From positions 2,746,001 through 2,810,000 of the forward strand of contig NZ_CP040244.1 in NCBI RefSeq assembly GCF_005517195.1: a stretch of 64,000 nt of DNA, given 5' to 3'. Source of the DNA: Streptomyces vilmorinianum. Its GTDB lineage: Bacteria; Actinomycetota; Actinomycetes; Streptomycetales; Streptomycetaceae. Positions within the stretch are counted from its first letter, which is position 1. Each line of letters starts with the position of its first letter. Positions 9,809-19,307 of the stretch are shown piece after piece. Made by a program: the position numbers and the translations under genes. The notes beneath the pieces are model-generated. The model was given only the letters and a program-made list of their open reading frames with translations, was not told where the DNA came from and searched no databases.

Positions 9809-10507
9809 TCAGCCGTGCCGTGCGAGCGGCGTCAGCAGCATCCGCCCCACCAGACCCACCGACCGGTCGAGGCGTTCCCGGAACTCCTCGGCCAGGTCGG
9901 GCAGTTCCCGCAGCTGCCAGAGCGACCGGGCCGCCAGCCAGGCCCCGTCGCGCGCCCGGTCCAGGCTCCAGCAGCCCAGCAGATGGGTCAGCGGATCCGT
10001 GATCTCCAGCAGGTCCGGGCCCGGCATCACCTCCTCGCGGATGCGCTCCTCGAGGAGGACGAGGATGTCGCCGACCCGGTCGAACTCGTCCTCCAGGTCC
10101 GTGGGCGAGCAGTCGAGCGCCTGACAGGTGTCGACCACGGCCAGAGCGAGATCGTGACCGATGTGCGCGTTGATCCCGGCCAGCGCGAACTGCAGCGGCC
10201 GTACGCCGGGGTGACGCCGGTAGTGGAAGAGCGGCCGCCAGCAGGCCGGGGCGGGGCCGCCGGTGGCGACGGCGTCGACGACCGCGAGATAGCGCTCGGC
10301 GAAGCGGACGTCGAGGGTCGCGGCCGCCTGCCGGTCGGCGAAGGTGCCCGACTCGATGGCCCGGCCGATCTCCTCCGTCACGGTCAGGTAGACACGGTTG
10401 AAGACGGCGACGCCGTCGGTCGGATGCCAGGCCGAGCGGATGGTACGCATCCGCTCCACCACCGGGTCGATCGCGGTGAACTGACCGATCTGCTGGGTCT
10501 GCGCCAT
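9809..10507 (-). CDS. DUF5995 family protein
   Basis: A 232-residue soluble protein with the DUF5995 look: WHPTDGVAVFNRVYLTVTEEI near the N-terminus, RFAERYLAVVDA, then RPLFHYRRHPGVRPLQFALAGINAHIGHDLALAVVDTC in the middle. The conserved His residues in NAHIGHDL suggest a metal- or ligand-binding helical bundle, but no function is established. It is convergent with davB and lies downstream of the uracil permease on the same strand, separated from it by a terminator. Confidence 0.75.
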   Translation of the reverse strand: MAQTQQIGQFTAIDPVVERMRTIRSAWHPTDGVAVFNRVYLTVTEEIGRAIESGTFADRQAAATLDVRFAERYLAVVDAVATGGPAPACWRPLFHYRRHPGVRPLQFALAGINAHIGHDLALAVVDTCQALDCSPTDLEDEFDRVGDILVLLEERIREEVMPGPDLLEITDPLTHLLGCWSLDRARDGAWLAARSLWQLRELPDLAEEFRERLDRSVGLVGRMLLTPLARHG

Positions 10508-10524
10508 GAGGGCAGCGTTTCAGC

Positions 10525-10559
10525 AGCCGGGCCCGGGAGGGAACTGTCCGGGCCCGGCT
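10525..10559. terminator. Hairpin terminator downstream of the uracil/xanthine permease
   Basis: A 12-bp GC-only stem (10525-10536 with 10548-10559) lies between the permease stop and the start of the DUF5995 gene on the minus strand. Confidence 0.75.
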
Positions 10560-10581
10560 TCCCCAGAACGGGCGAATACCC

Positions 10582-12012
10582 CTACGACTTGGTGGCGGAC
10601 GCGGCGTCGGTGCCGACCTCGTCCGTGCCGGTCTCGTCCGTGCTCGTCTCATACGAGCTGGTGCCGGAGTCCAGCAGGGGCTCCTGCTCCTTCATGTGCG
10701 CCGGGGCGAAGGCCCTCAGCACGTGGTAGCCGGTGATCACGACGAGCGTGCCCAGCGCGATCCCGCCGAGCTCGAAGGTGTCGGTGAAGGTCAGCTTCAC
10801 GCCGCCGACGCCGATGATGATGCCCGCCGCCGCCGGCACCAGGTTGAGCGGGTTGCGCAGGTCCACCCCGGCGTTGATCCAGATCTGGGCGCCGAGCAGG
10901 CCGATCATGCCGTACAGGATCACCGTGATGCCGCCGAGCACCCCGCCCGGGATCGCGGCGACGACCGCGCCGAACTTGGGGCAGAGGCCGAAGAGCAGCG
11001 CGAAGCCGGCCGCGGCCCAGTAGGCGGCGGTGGAGTAGACGCGGGTGGCCGCCATGACGCCGATGTTCTCGGAGTACGTGGTGTTCGGCGGGCCGCCGAC
11101 GGCGGTCGAGAGCATGGAGGCGGCGCCGTCGGCCGCGATCGCGGTGCCGAGCCTGTCGTCCAGCGGGTCGCCGGTCATCTCGCCGACGGCCTTGACGTGA
11201 CCGGCGTTCTCGGCGATCAGCGCGATGACGACGGGCAGCGCGACGAGGATCGCCGACCACTCGAAACCGGGGCCGTGGAGGGTGGGCAGGCCGATCCAGT
11301 CGGCCTGGGAGACGCCGGAGAGGTCGAGTCGCCAGTGGTCGGTGACCTGGCCGCCCGGGGACATCGAGTGGATCTTGCCGAAGGCGAGGTCGAAGACCCA
11401 GGAGATGGCGTATCCGAAGATCAGGCCGAGGAAGATCGCGATCCGCGACCAGAAGCCCCGCAGGCAGACCACGGCCAGACCGGTGAACAGCATGACCAGC
11501 AGCGCCGTCCACTGGTCCTGCGGCCAGTAGGTGGCGGCGGTGACCGGGGCGAGGTTGAAGCCGATCAGCATCACGACGGCGCCGGTGACGATCGGCGGCA
11601 TCGCCGCGTGGATGATCCGCGCGCCGAACCTCCGTACCGCCAGACCGGCGAGGAAGAGCACCGCGCCGACGACGAGCACCGCGCCGGTCACGGTCGCGCT
11701 GTCGCCGCCGGAGGCCCGGATGGCCGCCGCGACACCGACGAAGGAGAGCGAACAGCCCAGATAGCTCGGGATCGTGCCGCGGGTCGCGAGCAGGAAGATC
11801 ACCGTCGCGACACCGGACATCATGATCGCGAGGTTGGGGTCGAGGCCCATGAGTACGGGGGCGACGAAGGACGCGCCGAACATCGCCACCACGTGCTGCG
11901 CGCCGAGGCCGGCCGTACGGGGCCAGGAGAGCCGCTCGTCCGGCCGGACGACGGCGCCTGGAGCGGGTGTTCGTCCGTCGCCGTGCAGGGTCCAGCGCAC
12001 GCCGAGGTTCAT
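10582..12012 (-). CDS. Uracil/xanthine permease (NCS2/NAT family)
   Basis: A 476-residue transporter with about 12-14 membrane segments. Family motifs are GASFVAPVLMGLDP near the N-terminus, the AENAGHVKAVGEMTGDP helix-8 motif with its substrate-binding Glu, and GGPPNTTYSENIGVMAATRV. It imports uracil or a purine base by proton symport. The C-terminal tail is hydrophilic and contains short imperfect ETSTDETGTDEVGTD repeats, which are unlikely to matter for transport. The ATG at 12012 gives a normal N-terminus. It is a single gene, not in an operon with pyrimidine genes here. Confidence 0.88.
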   Translation of the reverse strand: MNLGVRWTLHGDGRTPAPGAVVRPDERLSWPRTAGLGAQHVVAMFGASFVAPVLMGLDPNLAIMMSGVATVIFLLATRGTIPSYLGCSLSFVGVAAAIRASGGDSATVTGAVLVVGAVLFLAGLAVRRFGARIIHAAMPPIVTGAVVMLIGFNLAPVTAATYWPQDQWTALLVMLFTGLAVVCLRGFWSRIAIFLGLIFGYAISWVFDLAFGKIHSMSPGGQVTDHWRLDLSGVSQADWIGLPTLHGPGFEWSAILVALPVVIALIAENAGHVKAVGEMTGDPLDDRLGTAIAADGAASMLSTAVGGPPNTTYSENIGVMAATRVYSTAAYWAAAGFALLFGLCPKFGAVVAAIPGGVLGGITVILYGMIGLLGAQIWINAGVDLRNPLNLVPAAAGIIIGVGGVKLTFTDTFELGGIALGTLVVITGYHVLRAFAPAHMKEQEPLLDSGTSSYETSTDETGTDEVGTDAASATKS

Positions 12013-12103
12013 GGGGTCGCTCCAGTTCTCCGGTGTCGTCGGCCGCGTCAGGGCCGAAAATGATCAGCCACATGGTAATGCGCCACCGGCCCCCGAGCCC
12101 CTG

Positions 12104-13321
12104 TCAGGAGGGCGTCCTCGCGCTCGCCTCCCGCGCCGCGTCCGCGCCCCGGGTCGCCGGACGGGGTCCCGTCCTGAGCACCCCGGCGCCGAGCACGAGA
12201 CCGAACGCGAGCAGCGTCACCAGGCCGAAGGAGAACACCAGCGAGGTCGCGTCCGCGATGCCGCCGATCGCCGAGGGGGCGATGAGACCCGAGGTGTACG
12301 TGATGGTGGCGACGCCCGCGATGGCCTGGCTGGGGTTCGGGCCGCTGCGCGCGGCGGCGGCGAAGGCGAGCGGGACGACGACCGCGACCCCGAGGCCGAT
12401 GAGACCGAAACCGGTCATCGCGAGGGCGGCGTGCGGCGCGAGGACGACCAGGAGCCCGCCGAGGGTCGCGGCGACGCCCCCGACCCGTACCGTACGGACG
12501 GCTCCGAACCGGTCCACGACCCGGTCGCCGACCAGCCGGGCGACGGCCATGGTGAGCGCGAAGGCGGTGGTGGAGGCGGCGGCGACCCCGGCCGACGAGC
12601 CGAGCTCGTCCCGCAGGTAGACCGCCGACCAGTCCAGGCTCGCTCCCTCGGCGAAGACCCCGCAGAAGCCGATCACGCCGATGATCAGGGCGGACTTCGG
12701 CGGCAGCGAGAAGCGCGGCGGCGGCTCCTCGTCGGGGGCGCTCTGCAGATCGAGTACGCCCTGGCAGAGGGCGAGGCCCAGCGCGGTCAGGACGAGCGCG
12801 GCGATCAGATGGTGGAGCCGGGCGTCCCCGCCGAGGTGGGCGGCGACGGTGCCGGCCGCGGAGCCGAGGAGCGCGCCCGCGCTCCACATGCCGTGCAGGC
12901 TGGACATGATCGACTTGTCGAGACGGTTCTCGACCTCGACGCCGAGCGCGTTCATCGCCACGTCGGACATGCCGGCGGTGGCGCCGAAGACGAAGAGCGC
13001 CGCGCACAGCCCGTAGATGTTCGGGGCGAGGGACGGCAGGGTGAGGGCCATCGTCCACAGCGCGAGCAGTCCGCGCAGCGCCGTGCGGGCCCCGAACCGG
13101 TGGCTGATCGCCCCGGCCAGCGGCATCGCGAGCGAGGCGCCGATGGCGGGGAAGGCGAGGGCGAGCCCGAGCTGGCCCGCGCTGACGCCGGCGTGGTCCT
13201 GGATCCATGGGATGCGGGTGGCGAAACTACCGGTGACCGCGCCGTGGACGCAGAAGACCGCGGCGACGGCGTATCGGGCCCGCCGCAGCCGCTCGGTACT
13301 GAAGACGGTCTCGCCCGCCAT
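12104..13321 (-). CDS. MFS transporter, divergent from a ROK regulator
   Basis: A 405-residue 12-TM major facilitator protein. Characteristic pieces are FATRIPWIQDHAGVSAGQLG after helix 1, the helix 2-3 region AISHRFGARTAL and FCGVFAEGASLDWSAVYLRDELG at helix 7, as in the YbjJ-like subgroup of MFS proteins. It is divergently transcribed from a ROK-family regulator across a 101-bp spacer with a perfect palindrome, so it is probably the regulated target. The substrate is unknown; a sugar or sugar-derived compound is plausible only because of the ROK partner. Confidence 0.83.
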   Translation of the reverse strand: MAGETVFSTERLRRARYAVAAVFCVHGAVTGSFATRIPWIQDHAGVSAGQLGLALAFPAIGASLAMPLAGAISHRFGARTALRGLLALWTMALTLPSLAPNIYGLCAALFVFGATAGMSDVAMNALGVEVENRLDKSIMSSLHGMWSAGALLGSAAGTVAAHLGGDARLHHLIAALVLTALGLALCQGVLDLQSAPDEEPPPRFSLPPKSALIIGVIGFCGVFAEGASLDWSAVYLRDELGSSAGVAAASTTAFALTMAVARLVGDRVVDRFGAVRTVRVGGVAATLGGLLVVLAPHAALAMTGFGLIGLGVAVVVPLAFAAAARSGPNPSQAIAGVATITYTSGLIAPSAIGGIADATSLVFSFGLVTLLAFGLVLGAGVLRTGPRPATRGADAAREASARTPS

Positions 13322-13352
13322 GTGCCCTCCCTGAGTGTGGTGGGCCGTAAAC

Positions 13353-13373
13353 TATCAGGAACCCTGCCTGATA
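13353..13373. promoter_or_regulatory. 21-bp inverted repeat, putative ROK operator
   Basis: TATCAGG at 13353-13359 and CCTGATA at 13367-13373 form a perfect 7-bp dyad with a 7-bp centre, midway between the MFS gene and the ROK gene. The position suits autoregulation together with control of the transporter. Confidence 0.65.
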
Positions 13374-13422
13374 AATAGATCGGTGGCAGAGACCGCGTAC
13401 GAAAGTCTGAGAGGATCCCGGC

Positions 13423-14547
13423 ATGGCCGCATCTCCGAGCACCGCCCGGGCCATCAACGACCGGCTCGCCCTGCGACTGCTCCAGGACGAGGGCCCGTTG
13501 ACGGCGACTCAGCTGAAGACCCTGACCGGCCTCTCCCGGCCCACCGTCGCCGACCTCGTCGAACGGCTCCAGGGCTCGGGACTCGTCAGGGTCGTGGGGG
13601 AGTCCGGGGCGGAGCGGCGCGGCCCCAACGCCAAGCTGTACGGGATCGTCGCCGACCGCGCCCATCTCGCCGCGCTCGACGTGCGCACCAGCTCGGTCTC
13701 CCTCACCGTCGCCGACCTCCTGGGCACCACGCTCGCCGAGGCCTCGGCCCCGATCGGCGGGGAGGACGGCACCGGACCCGCGGTGGAGAAGGCCGTCGCG
13801 CTCCTCGAGCACACCGCGAAGTCGGCGGGCGTGGAGCAGTTGCACAGCGTCGCCGTCGGGGCGCCCGGACTGATCGACCCGGACACCGGCGAGCTGCGCG
13901 ACTCCGCGAAGCTCCCCGAGTGGCACCGCAGGCTGATCGCCACGCTGCAGGAACGGCTGCCCGCGACCGTGCTCGTCGAGAACGAGACCAACCTCGCGGC
14001 CGTCGCGGAACAGCGCGCCGGCGCCGCCCGCGACCGCGATACCTTCGTCCTGCTCTGGCTCGGCCAGGGCGTGGGCGCGGCCGTCGTCCTGGACGGGCGG
14101 CTGCGCCGCGGTGCCTCCGGCGGCGCGGGCGAACTGGGCTTCCTTCCGGTGCCCGGCACCTCCGGACTGCCGTCCGCGACCGGCTGCGACGGCGGCTTCC
14201 ACGAGCTGGCCTGCGCGGCCGCGGTCGAGGCCCTCGCCGTCGAGCACGGCCTGGACCCGGCGGGCGCGCTCGCCTCCGGCCACGGCCCCTTCCTCGACGC
14301 CCTCGCCCGCCGCCTCGCCGTCGGCGCCGCGGCCGTCGCCTCCGTCCTCGACCCGGGCTGCCTGGTCCTCGGGGGCGAGACCGGCCACCGCGGCGGCCCG
14401 GAACTCGCCGCCCGCGTCGAGGCCGAACTCGCGGCGCTCTCCCCCCTGCGCACCGCGGTCCGTGCCACCGAACTCGGCGACACTGCCGTGCTCCGCGGCG
14501 CCCTCCTGGCCGCCCGCGACGCGGCGCAGGACGCGCTCTTCCCCTGA
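13423..14547 (+). CDS. ROK-family transcriptional regulator
   Basis: A 374-residue protein with an N-terminal winged HTH (LTATQLKTLTGLSRPTVADLVERL) and a C-terminal ROK sugar-kinase-like domain (VGAPGLIDPDTGEL, VLVENETNLAAVAEQ, LLWLGQGVGAAVVLDG, VLGGETG). The usual cysteine-rich zinc motif (CxCGxxGC) is absent; the equivalent region reads VPGTSGLPSATGCDGGFHELAC. Loss of this motif argues for a repressor without glucokinase activity. It probably binds the palindrome at 13353-13373 and controls itself and the divergent MFS gene. Confidence 0.85.
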   Translation: MAASPSTARAINDRLALRLLQDEGPLTATQLKTLTGLSRPTVADLVERLQGSGLVRVVGESGAERRGPNAKLYGIVADRAHLAALDVRTSSVSLTVADLLGTTLAEASAPIGGEDGTGPAVEKAVALLEHTAKSAGVEQLHSVAVGAPGLIDPDTGELRDSAKLPEWHRRLIATLQERLPATVLVENETNLAAVAEQRAGAARDRDTFVLLWLGQGVGAAVVLDGRLRRGASGGAGELGFLPVPGTSGLPSATGCDGGFHELACAAAVEALAVEHGLDPAGALASGHGPFLDALARRLAVGAAAVASVLDPGCLVLGGETGHRGGPELAARVEAELAALSPLRTAVRATELGDTAVLRGALLAARDAAQDALFP

Positions 14548-14622
14548 CGCGCGTCCGGCCCGCCGCGTGAGGGGCGTCCGGCCCGCCGCGCTCGGCGCTC
14601 GTCGTCCGCCCCCGCCGTGAAA

Positions 14623-14664
14623 CGCCTTCGCCGCGGCCCGCACAGGCGGGCCGCGGCGAAGGCG
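14623..14664. terminator. Strong bidirectional hairpin between ROK and chitinase genes
   Basis: A 19-bp perfect stem (14623-14641 with 14646-14664) with a 4-base ACAG loop lies between two convergent genes. Confidence 0.9.
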
Positions 14665-14732
14665 GGGGAGGACCCGGCGGCGGCAAGGGCCGTGAGACCG
14701 CCGCCGGGCGTTTCTGTCAGGGGTGCCGGGGA

Positions 14733-17090
14733 TCAGCAGGCGCCGAGGTCCTTCCAGACACCCCACTCGCCGGTCGTGCCCGGCTCCTCGTTCTGGGTCC
14801 ACCACTGGGCCTTCCAGGTGTGGCCCTTGTGCGAGACCTCGCTGCCGCCGGTGTAGACCGTGCCGGCCACGTACGCCGGCGCGGTGCAGGTGCCACCCGT
14901 CGGAGTCGGCGTCGGGGTCGGGCCCGTGGGCGTGGGCGTCGGGGTCGGCGTCGGGGTGGGAGTGGAGCCGGTTCCCGGCTCCACCACCGTCGTACCGCGC
15001 GCCAGGTCACCGGCGAGCGCGTACGTCGTGCCGCTGATGTTCACCGTCCAGTTCGACGGGGTCGAGACCGGCAGGTAGTAGTTGAACGCCACGTCCACCG
15101 TCGCGCCCGGGGCCAGCGACTGCCAGGCCGGGAGCTTCAGCGACACCCGGTGGAAGTCGCCCTTCAGACCGCCCACGTTGTTGCCGGTGTGGTCGCTGCT
15201 GATCACCTTCGTACCGAAGCCGGACTGGTCGGAGGCGTTGCCCGGAGCGGCGGTCGCGTAGTCGAACTGGAACTCCGTGCCGCCCGGCAGTGCGACGGAG
15301 GTGTTGTTGGTGATCTTGATCTTCGGGGTGATCGGGTAGTTGGAGTCGCCCAGCTTGAACTCGGTGAACTCCACGCCCACGTTCACGGCCTGCGCCGGCA
15401 GCGCCGCGTTCGACTTCTTCGCGCCGTACGGAGCGGCCGCCTTGAACTTGTCGTACATCAGCGAGGTGAGCGTGGAACCCATCTCGTACTGGCCCTTGCC
15501 CGCGTTCCAGGCGTAGTCGCCGGCCATCTCCCAGACCATCGTGCCGCCGATGCCCTTGCTGACGACGTAGTCCGCCTTGGCGGCCACCGACTGCTCGTCC
15601 TCCGTCGACAGGAAGACCTTCTTCTCGGCGTTCCACAGCCACGGCGCGACCAGCGTCGCGTCGTACTTGCGGGCGTAGGTGCCGGTCAGCGTGGTGTTGG
15701 CCGGGAAGCCGTACTGCGTGACGTAGTCGCCGACGATCCCCTTCTCCAGGTTCTTCGCGTGCCACATCGGGTTGGAACCGGCCGGCGACTCGACGCCGTT
15801 GGTGTCCTTGTCGTGCCACAGGTTGTCGATGCCGACGGCGCCGTCACCGCACTTGGTCAGCCCGGACCCGGCCGGACAGGTGGTCGCCGCCGCCTTGCCC
15901 CAGAGTCCGTCGGTGCCGCCCTGCACGTTCTTGTGGCCGCGGGTGTAGTAGGGCAGACCGATGTTGATCCGGCCGGCCGGCATCGAGCCGCGGAAGTAGT
16001 GGTACGCCCAGTCGGTGTTGAGATAGCCGATGCCGCCGTACTGCGAGGTGGAGTACACGCTCGCGGCGGCCAGCTCGGCGTCCTTGCCGTCGTCGAAGAG
16101 CGAGGCGTTGGGGCCGACGTACTCGTTCCAGGCGCCGTGCAGGTCGTAGGACATGATGTTGACGTAGTCCAGATACTTCTGCATCTGGAAGGTCTCCATG
16201 CCGCGCAGCAGGTAGCCGGAGGAGGGCGCGGCGACGGTCAGCAGGTAGTGCTTTCCGTCGGCGGCGCCGGCCCGGTCGAGCTTCTCGCGCAGGGACTTCA
16301 TCAGCGCCGCGTAGCCCTGGACGAGGCCCGCGCGGCGGGCGTTGGAGATCTGCCAGTCGAGCGGGTTGCCGGCGTCCTTCATCGTCGTCGGGTACTCGTA
16401 GTCGATGTCGACGCCGTTGAAGCCGTACTTCTTGATGAAGGCGACGGCCGAGTCCGCGAACGTGTCGATCCCGGCCTGGTTGACCGAACCGTCGGCGTTG
16501 GTGGCCATCGAGTAGAAGCCGCCGGAGTTCACGCGGTTTCCGCTGTCGTCGAAGTAGCCGCCGGTCTCCGCCCAGCCGCCGACCGAGATCAGCGTCTTGA
16601 CGTCCGGGTGCTGCTTCTTGAACTTGTTGAGCAGGTTGAAGTGGCCCTTGTACGTGTACGCCGGGTCCATCTCCGCGCCCGCGACACCGGGCCAGGTCAT
16701 CCCGGTGGCCGCGTTGTCCGGGCCGTCCGCGCCGACCGACAGCCTGTTGTCGGAACCGATGTGTCCGAAGGCGTAGTTGATGTGGGTGATCTTGTCCCAC
16801 GGGATGTTGTTGGCGAGGTAGGCGGGCTCGCCGTTCTTGCCGGTGCGCCAGCCGGTGAAGTAGCCGATGACCCGGCGCTGGTGGTCCGCGCCCATCTTCT
16901 CGCGGCCCTCGGTGTCGTAGACCGAGCAGTACGGGACGTCGACACCGGGGGTCTTGTACAGGCCGTCGGGGCGACAGCTCTCGTTGTCTGCGGCGTGCGA
17001 GACACCGCCGGAGAGGGAGCTGAGCAGCAGTCCGGCGACGGCGGCGCCGGACGCGAGCAGCGAGGCTCTCGTCCTCGTGGGGGACAACAC
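14733..17090 (-). CDS. Secreted GH18 chitinase with chitin-binding domain
   Basis: A 785-residue exported enzyme. GTG at 17090 is preceded by GGAGG with eight bases spacing and gives a signal peptide ending near GVSHAAD. A large GH18 catalytic domain follows, with the SVGGWAE strand and the DxDxE active site at residues 228-232 (GVDIDYEYP). After it come a beta-sandwich accessory domain ([28 protein letters not shown]...), a Pro-Thr linker of repeated PTPT units, and a C-terminal CBM5/12-type chitin-binding module ([17 protein letters not shown]). It hydrolyses chitin outside the cell. Two DasR-like repeats overlap its promoter. Confidence 0.93.
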   Translation of the reverse strand: MLSPTRTRASLLASGAAVAGLLLSSLSGGVSHAADNESCRPDGLYKTPGVDVPYCSVYDTEGREKMGADHQRRVIGYFTGWRTGKNGEPAYLANNIPWDKITHINYAFGHIGSDNRLSVGADGPDNAATGMTWPGVAGAEMDPAYTYKGHFNLLNKFKKQHPDVKTLISVGGWAETGGYFDDSGNRVNSGGFYSMATNADGSVNQAGIDTFADSAVAFIKKYGFNGVDIDYEYPTTMKDAGNPLDWQISNARRAGLVQGYAALMKSLREKLDRAGAADGKHYLLTVAAPSSGYLLRGMETFQMQKYLDYVNIMSYDLHGAWNEYVGPNASLFDDGKDAELAAASVYSTSQYGGIGYLNTDWAYHYFRGSMPAGRINIGLPYYTRGHKNVQGGTDGLWGKAAATTCPAGSGLTKCGDGAVGIDNLWHDKDTNGVESPAGSNPMWHAKNLEKGIVGDYVTQYGFPANTTLTGTYARKYDATLVAPWLWNAEKKVFLSTEDEQSVAAKADYVVSKGIGGTMVWEMAGDYAWNAGKGQYEMGSTLTSLMYDKFKAAAPYGAKKSNAALPAQAVNVGVEFTEFKLGDSNYPITPKIKITNNTSVALPGGTEFQFDYATAAPGNASDQSGFGTKVISSDHTGNNVGGLKGDFHRVSLKLPAWQSLAPGATVDVAFNYYLPVSTPSNWTVNISGTTYALAGDLARGTTVVEPGTGSTPTPTPTPTPTPTGPTPTPTPTGGTCTAPAYVAGTVYTGGSEVSHKGHTWKAQWWTQNEEPGTTGEWGVWKDLGAC

Positions 17091-17198
17091 GATCGGTTCC
17101 TCCAAGGGAGGTTGGCAGAACACAACGAACAAAGGGGTGGGTCGTGTTGAGCCCGTGGAGTGCGCACACCGGCGGGCCGTACCTCGGAGGTGACACGG

Positions 17199-17227
17199 AG
17201 ATTAAGAGGACTAGACCAGTGCGTCAA
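17199..17227 (-). promoter_or_regulatory. Chitinase promoter (-35/-10)
   Basis: On the minus strand TTGACG (17222-17227) and TAATCT (17199-17204) are separated by exactly 17 bp, a good vegetative-type promoter. The transcript would start about 100 bases before the chitinase GTG. Confidence 0.7.
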
Positions 17228-17242
17228 TAGGTCTGGACCAAC
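17205..17242. promoter_or_regulatory. Two DasR-response-element-like repeats over the chitinase promoter
   Basis: On the minus strand, GTTGGTCCAGACCTAT (17227-17242) and ACTGGTCTAGTCCTCT (17205-17220) each resemble the DasR consensus ACTGGTCTAGACCAGT and the classic 12-bp direct repeats of Streptomyces chitinase promoters. One copy fills the -35/-10 spacer and the other abuts the -35, so a bound repressor would block polymerase. DasR releases DNA with glucosamine-6-phosphate, linking expression to chitin breakdown. Confidence 0.75.
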
Positions 17243-17334
17243 GAAGGTGGGCGACTCCCTTGTGAGCCAGCCCACAGGACCTCACCCGCATGGCCGGTAA
17301 CCAGCCGTGGCACACTGGCCCTGTATCAGCAGCA

Positions 17335-17460
17335 GCGCACTCCGGGGTCGGTGTAATTCCGAACCGGCGGTATAGTCCGCGACCCGTCCGCAGCCAGCGG
17401 CCGGTTGACCAGGTGAAATTCCTGGACCGACGGTGAAAGTCCGGATGGGAGGCAGTGCGC
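17335..17460 (+). ncRNA. FMN riboswitch (RFN element)
   Basis: The consensus blocks of the FMN aptamer are present in order: GGGGTCGGTGTAATTCCGAA, CCGGCGGT then AGTCCGCGACCC, GGTGAAATTCCTGGACCGAC, and GGTGAAAGTCCGGATGGGAG. The closing P1 helix pairs GCGCAC (17335-17340) with GTGCGC (17455-17460). It lies 162 bases before ribD and should lower expression of the rib operon when FMN is abundant. The expression platform between 17461 and 17622 was not resolved. Confidence 0.95.
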
Positions 17461-17622
17461 GGCGGGCGACCCTTCAAGGGGCGCGTCGGCCGTATTTCCG
17501 CTGGTCGCCGTCCTCGGCGACCGGTGTATCCGGCGTCGACGTCCCCGTACGAAGCGTCGTACCCGCTCTCTGTCGTCATCGACAGGCCCCGGAGTCCGTG
17601 CCCGAAGAGGCAGGAGGACCCG

Positions 17623-18696
17623 GTGGCAACGCCAGCCGACATCGACGCCATGCGCCGAGCCATCACGCTCGCCGCCCGCGGCCTCGGCTCCACCAGCCCC
17701 AACCCGGTCGTCGGCTGCGTCATCCTCGACGCCTCCGGACACCAGGTCGGCGAGGGCTTCCACCAGCGCGCCGGCGGACCGCACGCCGAGATCCACGCCC
17801 TGCGCGCGGCCGGTGTCCTCGCCCGCGGCGGCACCGCGTACGTCACCCTCGAACCCTGCAACCACACCGGCCGCACCGGCCCCTGCGCCCAGGCCCTCAT
17901 CGAGGCCGGCGTCAGCCGCGTCGTGTACGCGGTCGGCGACCCGAACCCGCAGGCCACAGGTGGTGCGGACACCCTGCGCGCCGCCGGTGTCGAGGTCGTC
18001 CCCGGCTTCCTGGCCGCGGAGGCCGAGGCGGGCAACATCGCCTGGCTCACCTCCGTACGCCTCGGCCGCCCCTTCGTGCTGTGGAAGTACGCCGCCACCC
18101 TCGACGGCCGGATCGCCGCCGCCGACGGGACCTCCCGCTGGATCACCTCCGCCGAGTCCCGCGCCGACGTCCACCGGCTGCGGGCCGAGGCCGACGCCGT
18201 CGTGGTCGGCTCCGGCACGGCCCGCGCCGACGACCCCCACCTGGCCGTACGAGGCATCGAGGGAGCCGTCCAGCCCCTCCGGGTCGTGGTCGACACCGAG
18301 GCGAGCGCCGTGCGGCCCGGGGCCCGGATCCTGGACGACGCCGCACCCACCCTGATCGCCATCGCCGAGGACGCCGAGACGGATCTCCCGGACGTCGTAC
18401 GGCTGCCCAGGGCGGAGCGCGGCCTGTCCGTGCCCGCTCTCCTGGACGCCCTGCACGAGCGCGGCGTCCGTTCCGTACTCCTCGAAGGCGGCCCGACCCT
18501 GGCGGGTGCCTTCGTCGCCGCGGGAGCCGTCGACAAGGTCGTCGGCTACCTCGCACCGGTCCTGCTGGGCGGGGGCCCGAACGCCCTGGCCGAGGCCGGA
18601 ATCACCACCATCACCGAAGCGTTCCGGCTCGACGTGACCGAGACCGTGCGCATCGGCCCCGATCTTCGTATCACTGCCACTCCCAAGGAGCGCTGA
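17623..18696 (+). CDS. ribD: Bifunctional pyrimidine deaminase/reductase RibD
   Basis: A 357-residue protein combining the two middle steps of riboflavin synthesis: deamination, then reduction of the ribose side chain. The N-terminal deaminase domain has the zinc site His54-Ala-Glu56 and PCNHTGRTGPC (Cys79, Cys88). The C-terminal reductase domain shows KYAATLDGRIA, RADDPHL and VLLEGGPTLAGAF. GTG at 17623 has AGGAGG five bases upstream, so translation starts well after the riboswitch. It is the first gene of the rib operon; three bases separate its stop from the ribE start. Confidence 0.95.
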   Translation: MATPADIDAMRRAITLAARGLGSTSPNPVVGCVILDASGHQVGEGFHQRAGGPHAEIHALRAAGVLARGGTAYVTLEPCNHTGRTGPCAQALIEAGVSRVVYAVGDPNPQATGGADTLRAAGVEVVPGFLAAEAEAGNIAWLTSVRLGRPFVLWKYAATLDGRIAAADGTSRWITSAESRADVHRLRAEADAVVVGSGTARADDPHLAVRGIEGAVQPLRVVVDTEASAVRPGARILDDAAPTLIAIAEDAETDLPDVVRLPRAERGLSVPALLDALHERGVRSVLLEGGPTLAGAFVAAGAVDKVVGYLAPVLLGGGPNALAEAGITTITEAFRLDVTETVRIGPDLRITATPKER

Positions 18697-18698
18697 GC

Positions 18699-19307
18699 GT
18701 GTTCACCGGAATCGTCGAAGAGCTGGGCGAGGTCACCGCCGTCGAGAAGCTGGCGGACGCCTCCCGCTTCCGGCTGCGTGGTCCCCTGGTCACGGAAGGC
18801 GCGAAGCACGGCGACTCCATCGCCGTCAACGGTGTCTGTCTCACGGTCGTCGAGTTCGGCGACGGCGAGTTCACCGCCGATGTGATGGCCGAGACGCTGC
18901 GGCGGTCGTCCCTCGGAGCGCTCGAGGTCGGCTCCCGGGTCAACCTGGAGCGGCCGATGGCCGTCGGCGACCGCCTCGGCGGGCACATCGTCCAGGGCCA
19001 CGTCGACGGCACCGGCACGATCGTGGACCGGACCCCGTCCGAGAACTGGGAGATCGTCAAGATCTCGCTGCCCGCCCACCTTTCGCGGTACGTCGTCGAG
19101 AAGGGCTCGATCACGGTCGACGGCGTCAGCCTCACCGTCGTCGAGGCCGCCGAGGACTGGTTCACCATCAGCCTCATCCCCACCACGCTCGCGCTGACCA
19201 CGCTCGGCATCAAGCAGAGCGGCGACCCGGTCAACCTCGAGGTGGACGTCATCGCCAAGTACGTCGAGCGGCTGCTCGGCCCTACGCCGAAGGAGAACGT
19301 CAAGTGA
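18699..19307 (+). CDS. ribE: Riboflavin synthase (alpha subunit)
   Basis: A 202-residue enzyme made of two similar lumazine-binding halves: VFTGIVEELGEV...GDSIAVNGVCLTV and VDGTGTIVDR...EKGSITVDGVSLTV. It dismutates two 6,7-dimethyl-8-ribityllumazine molecules into riboflavin and the ribityl-pyrimidine precursor. The GTG start is preceded by AAGGAG. Its stop overlaps the ribM start by four bases (GTGA), so the two are translationally coupled. Confidence 0.95.
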   Translation: MFTGIVEELGEVTAVEKLADASRFRLRGPLVTEGAKHGDSIAVNGVCLTVVEFGDGEFTADVMAETLRRSSLGALEVGSRVNLERPMAVGDRLGGHIVQGHVDGTGTIVDRTPSENWEIVKISLPAHLSRYVVEKGSITVDGVSLTVVEAAEDWFTISLIPTTLALTTLGIKQSGDPVNLEVDVIAKYVERLLGPTPKENVK

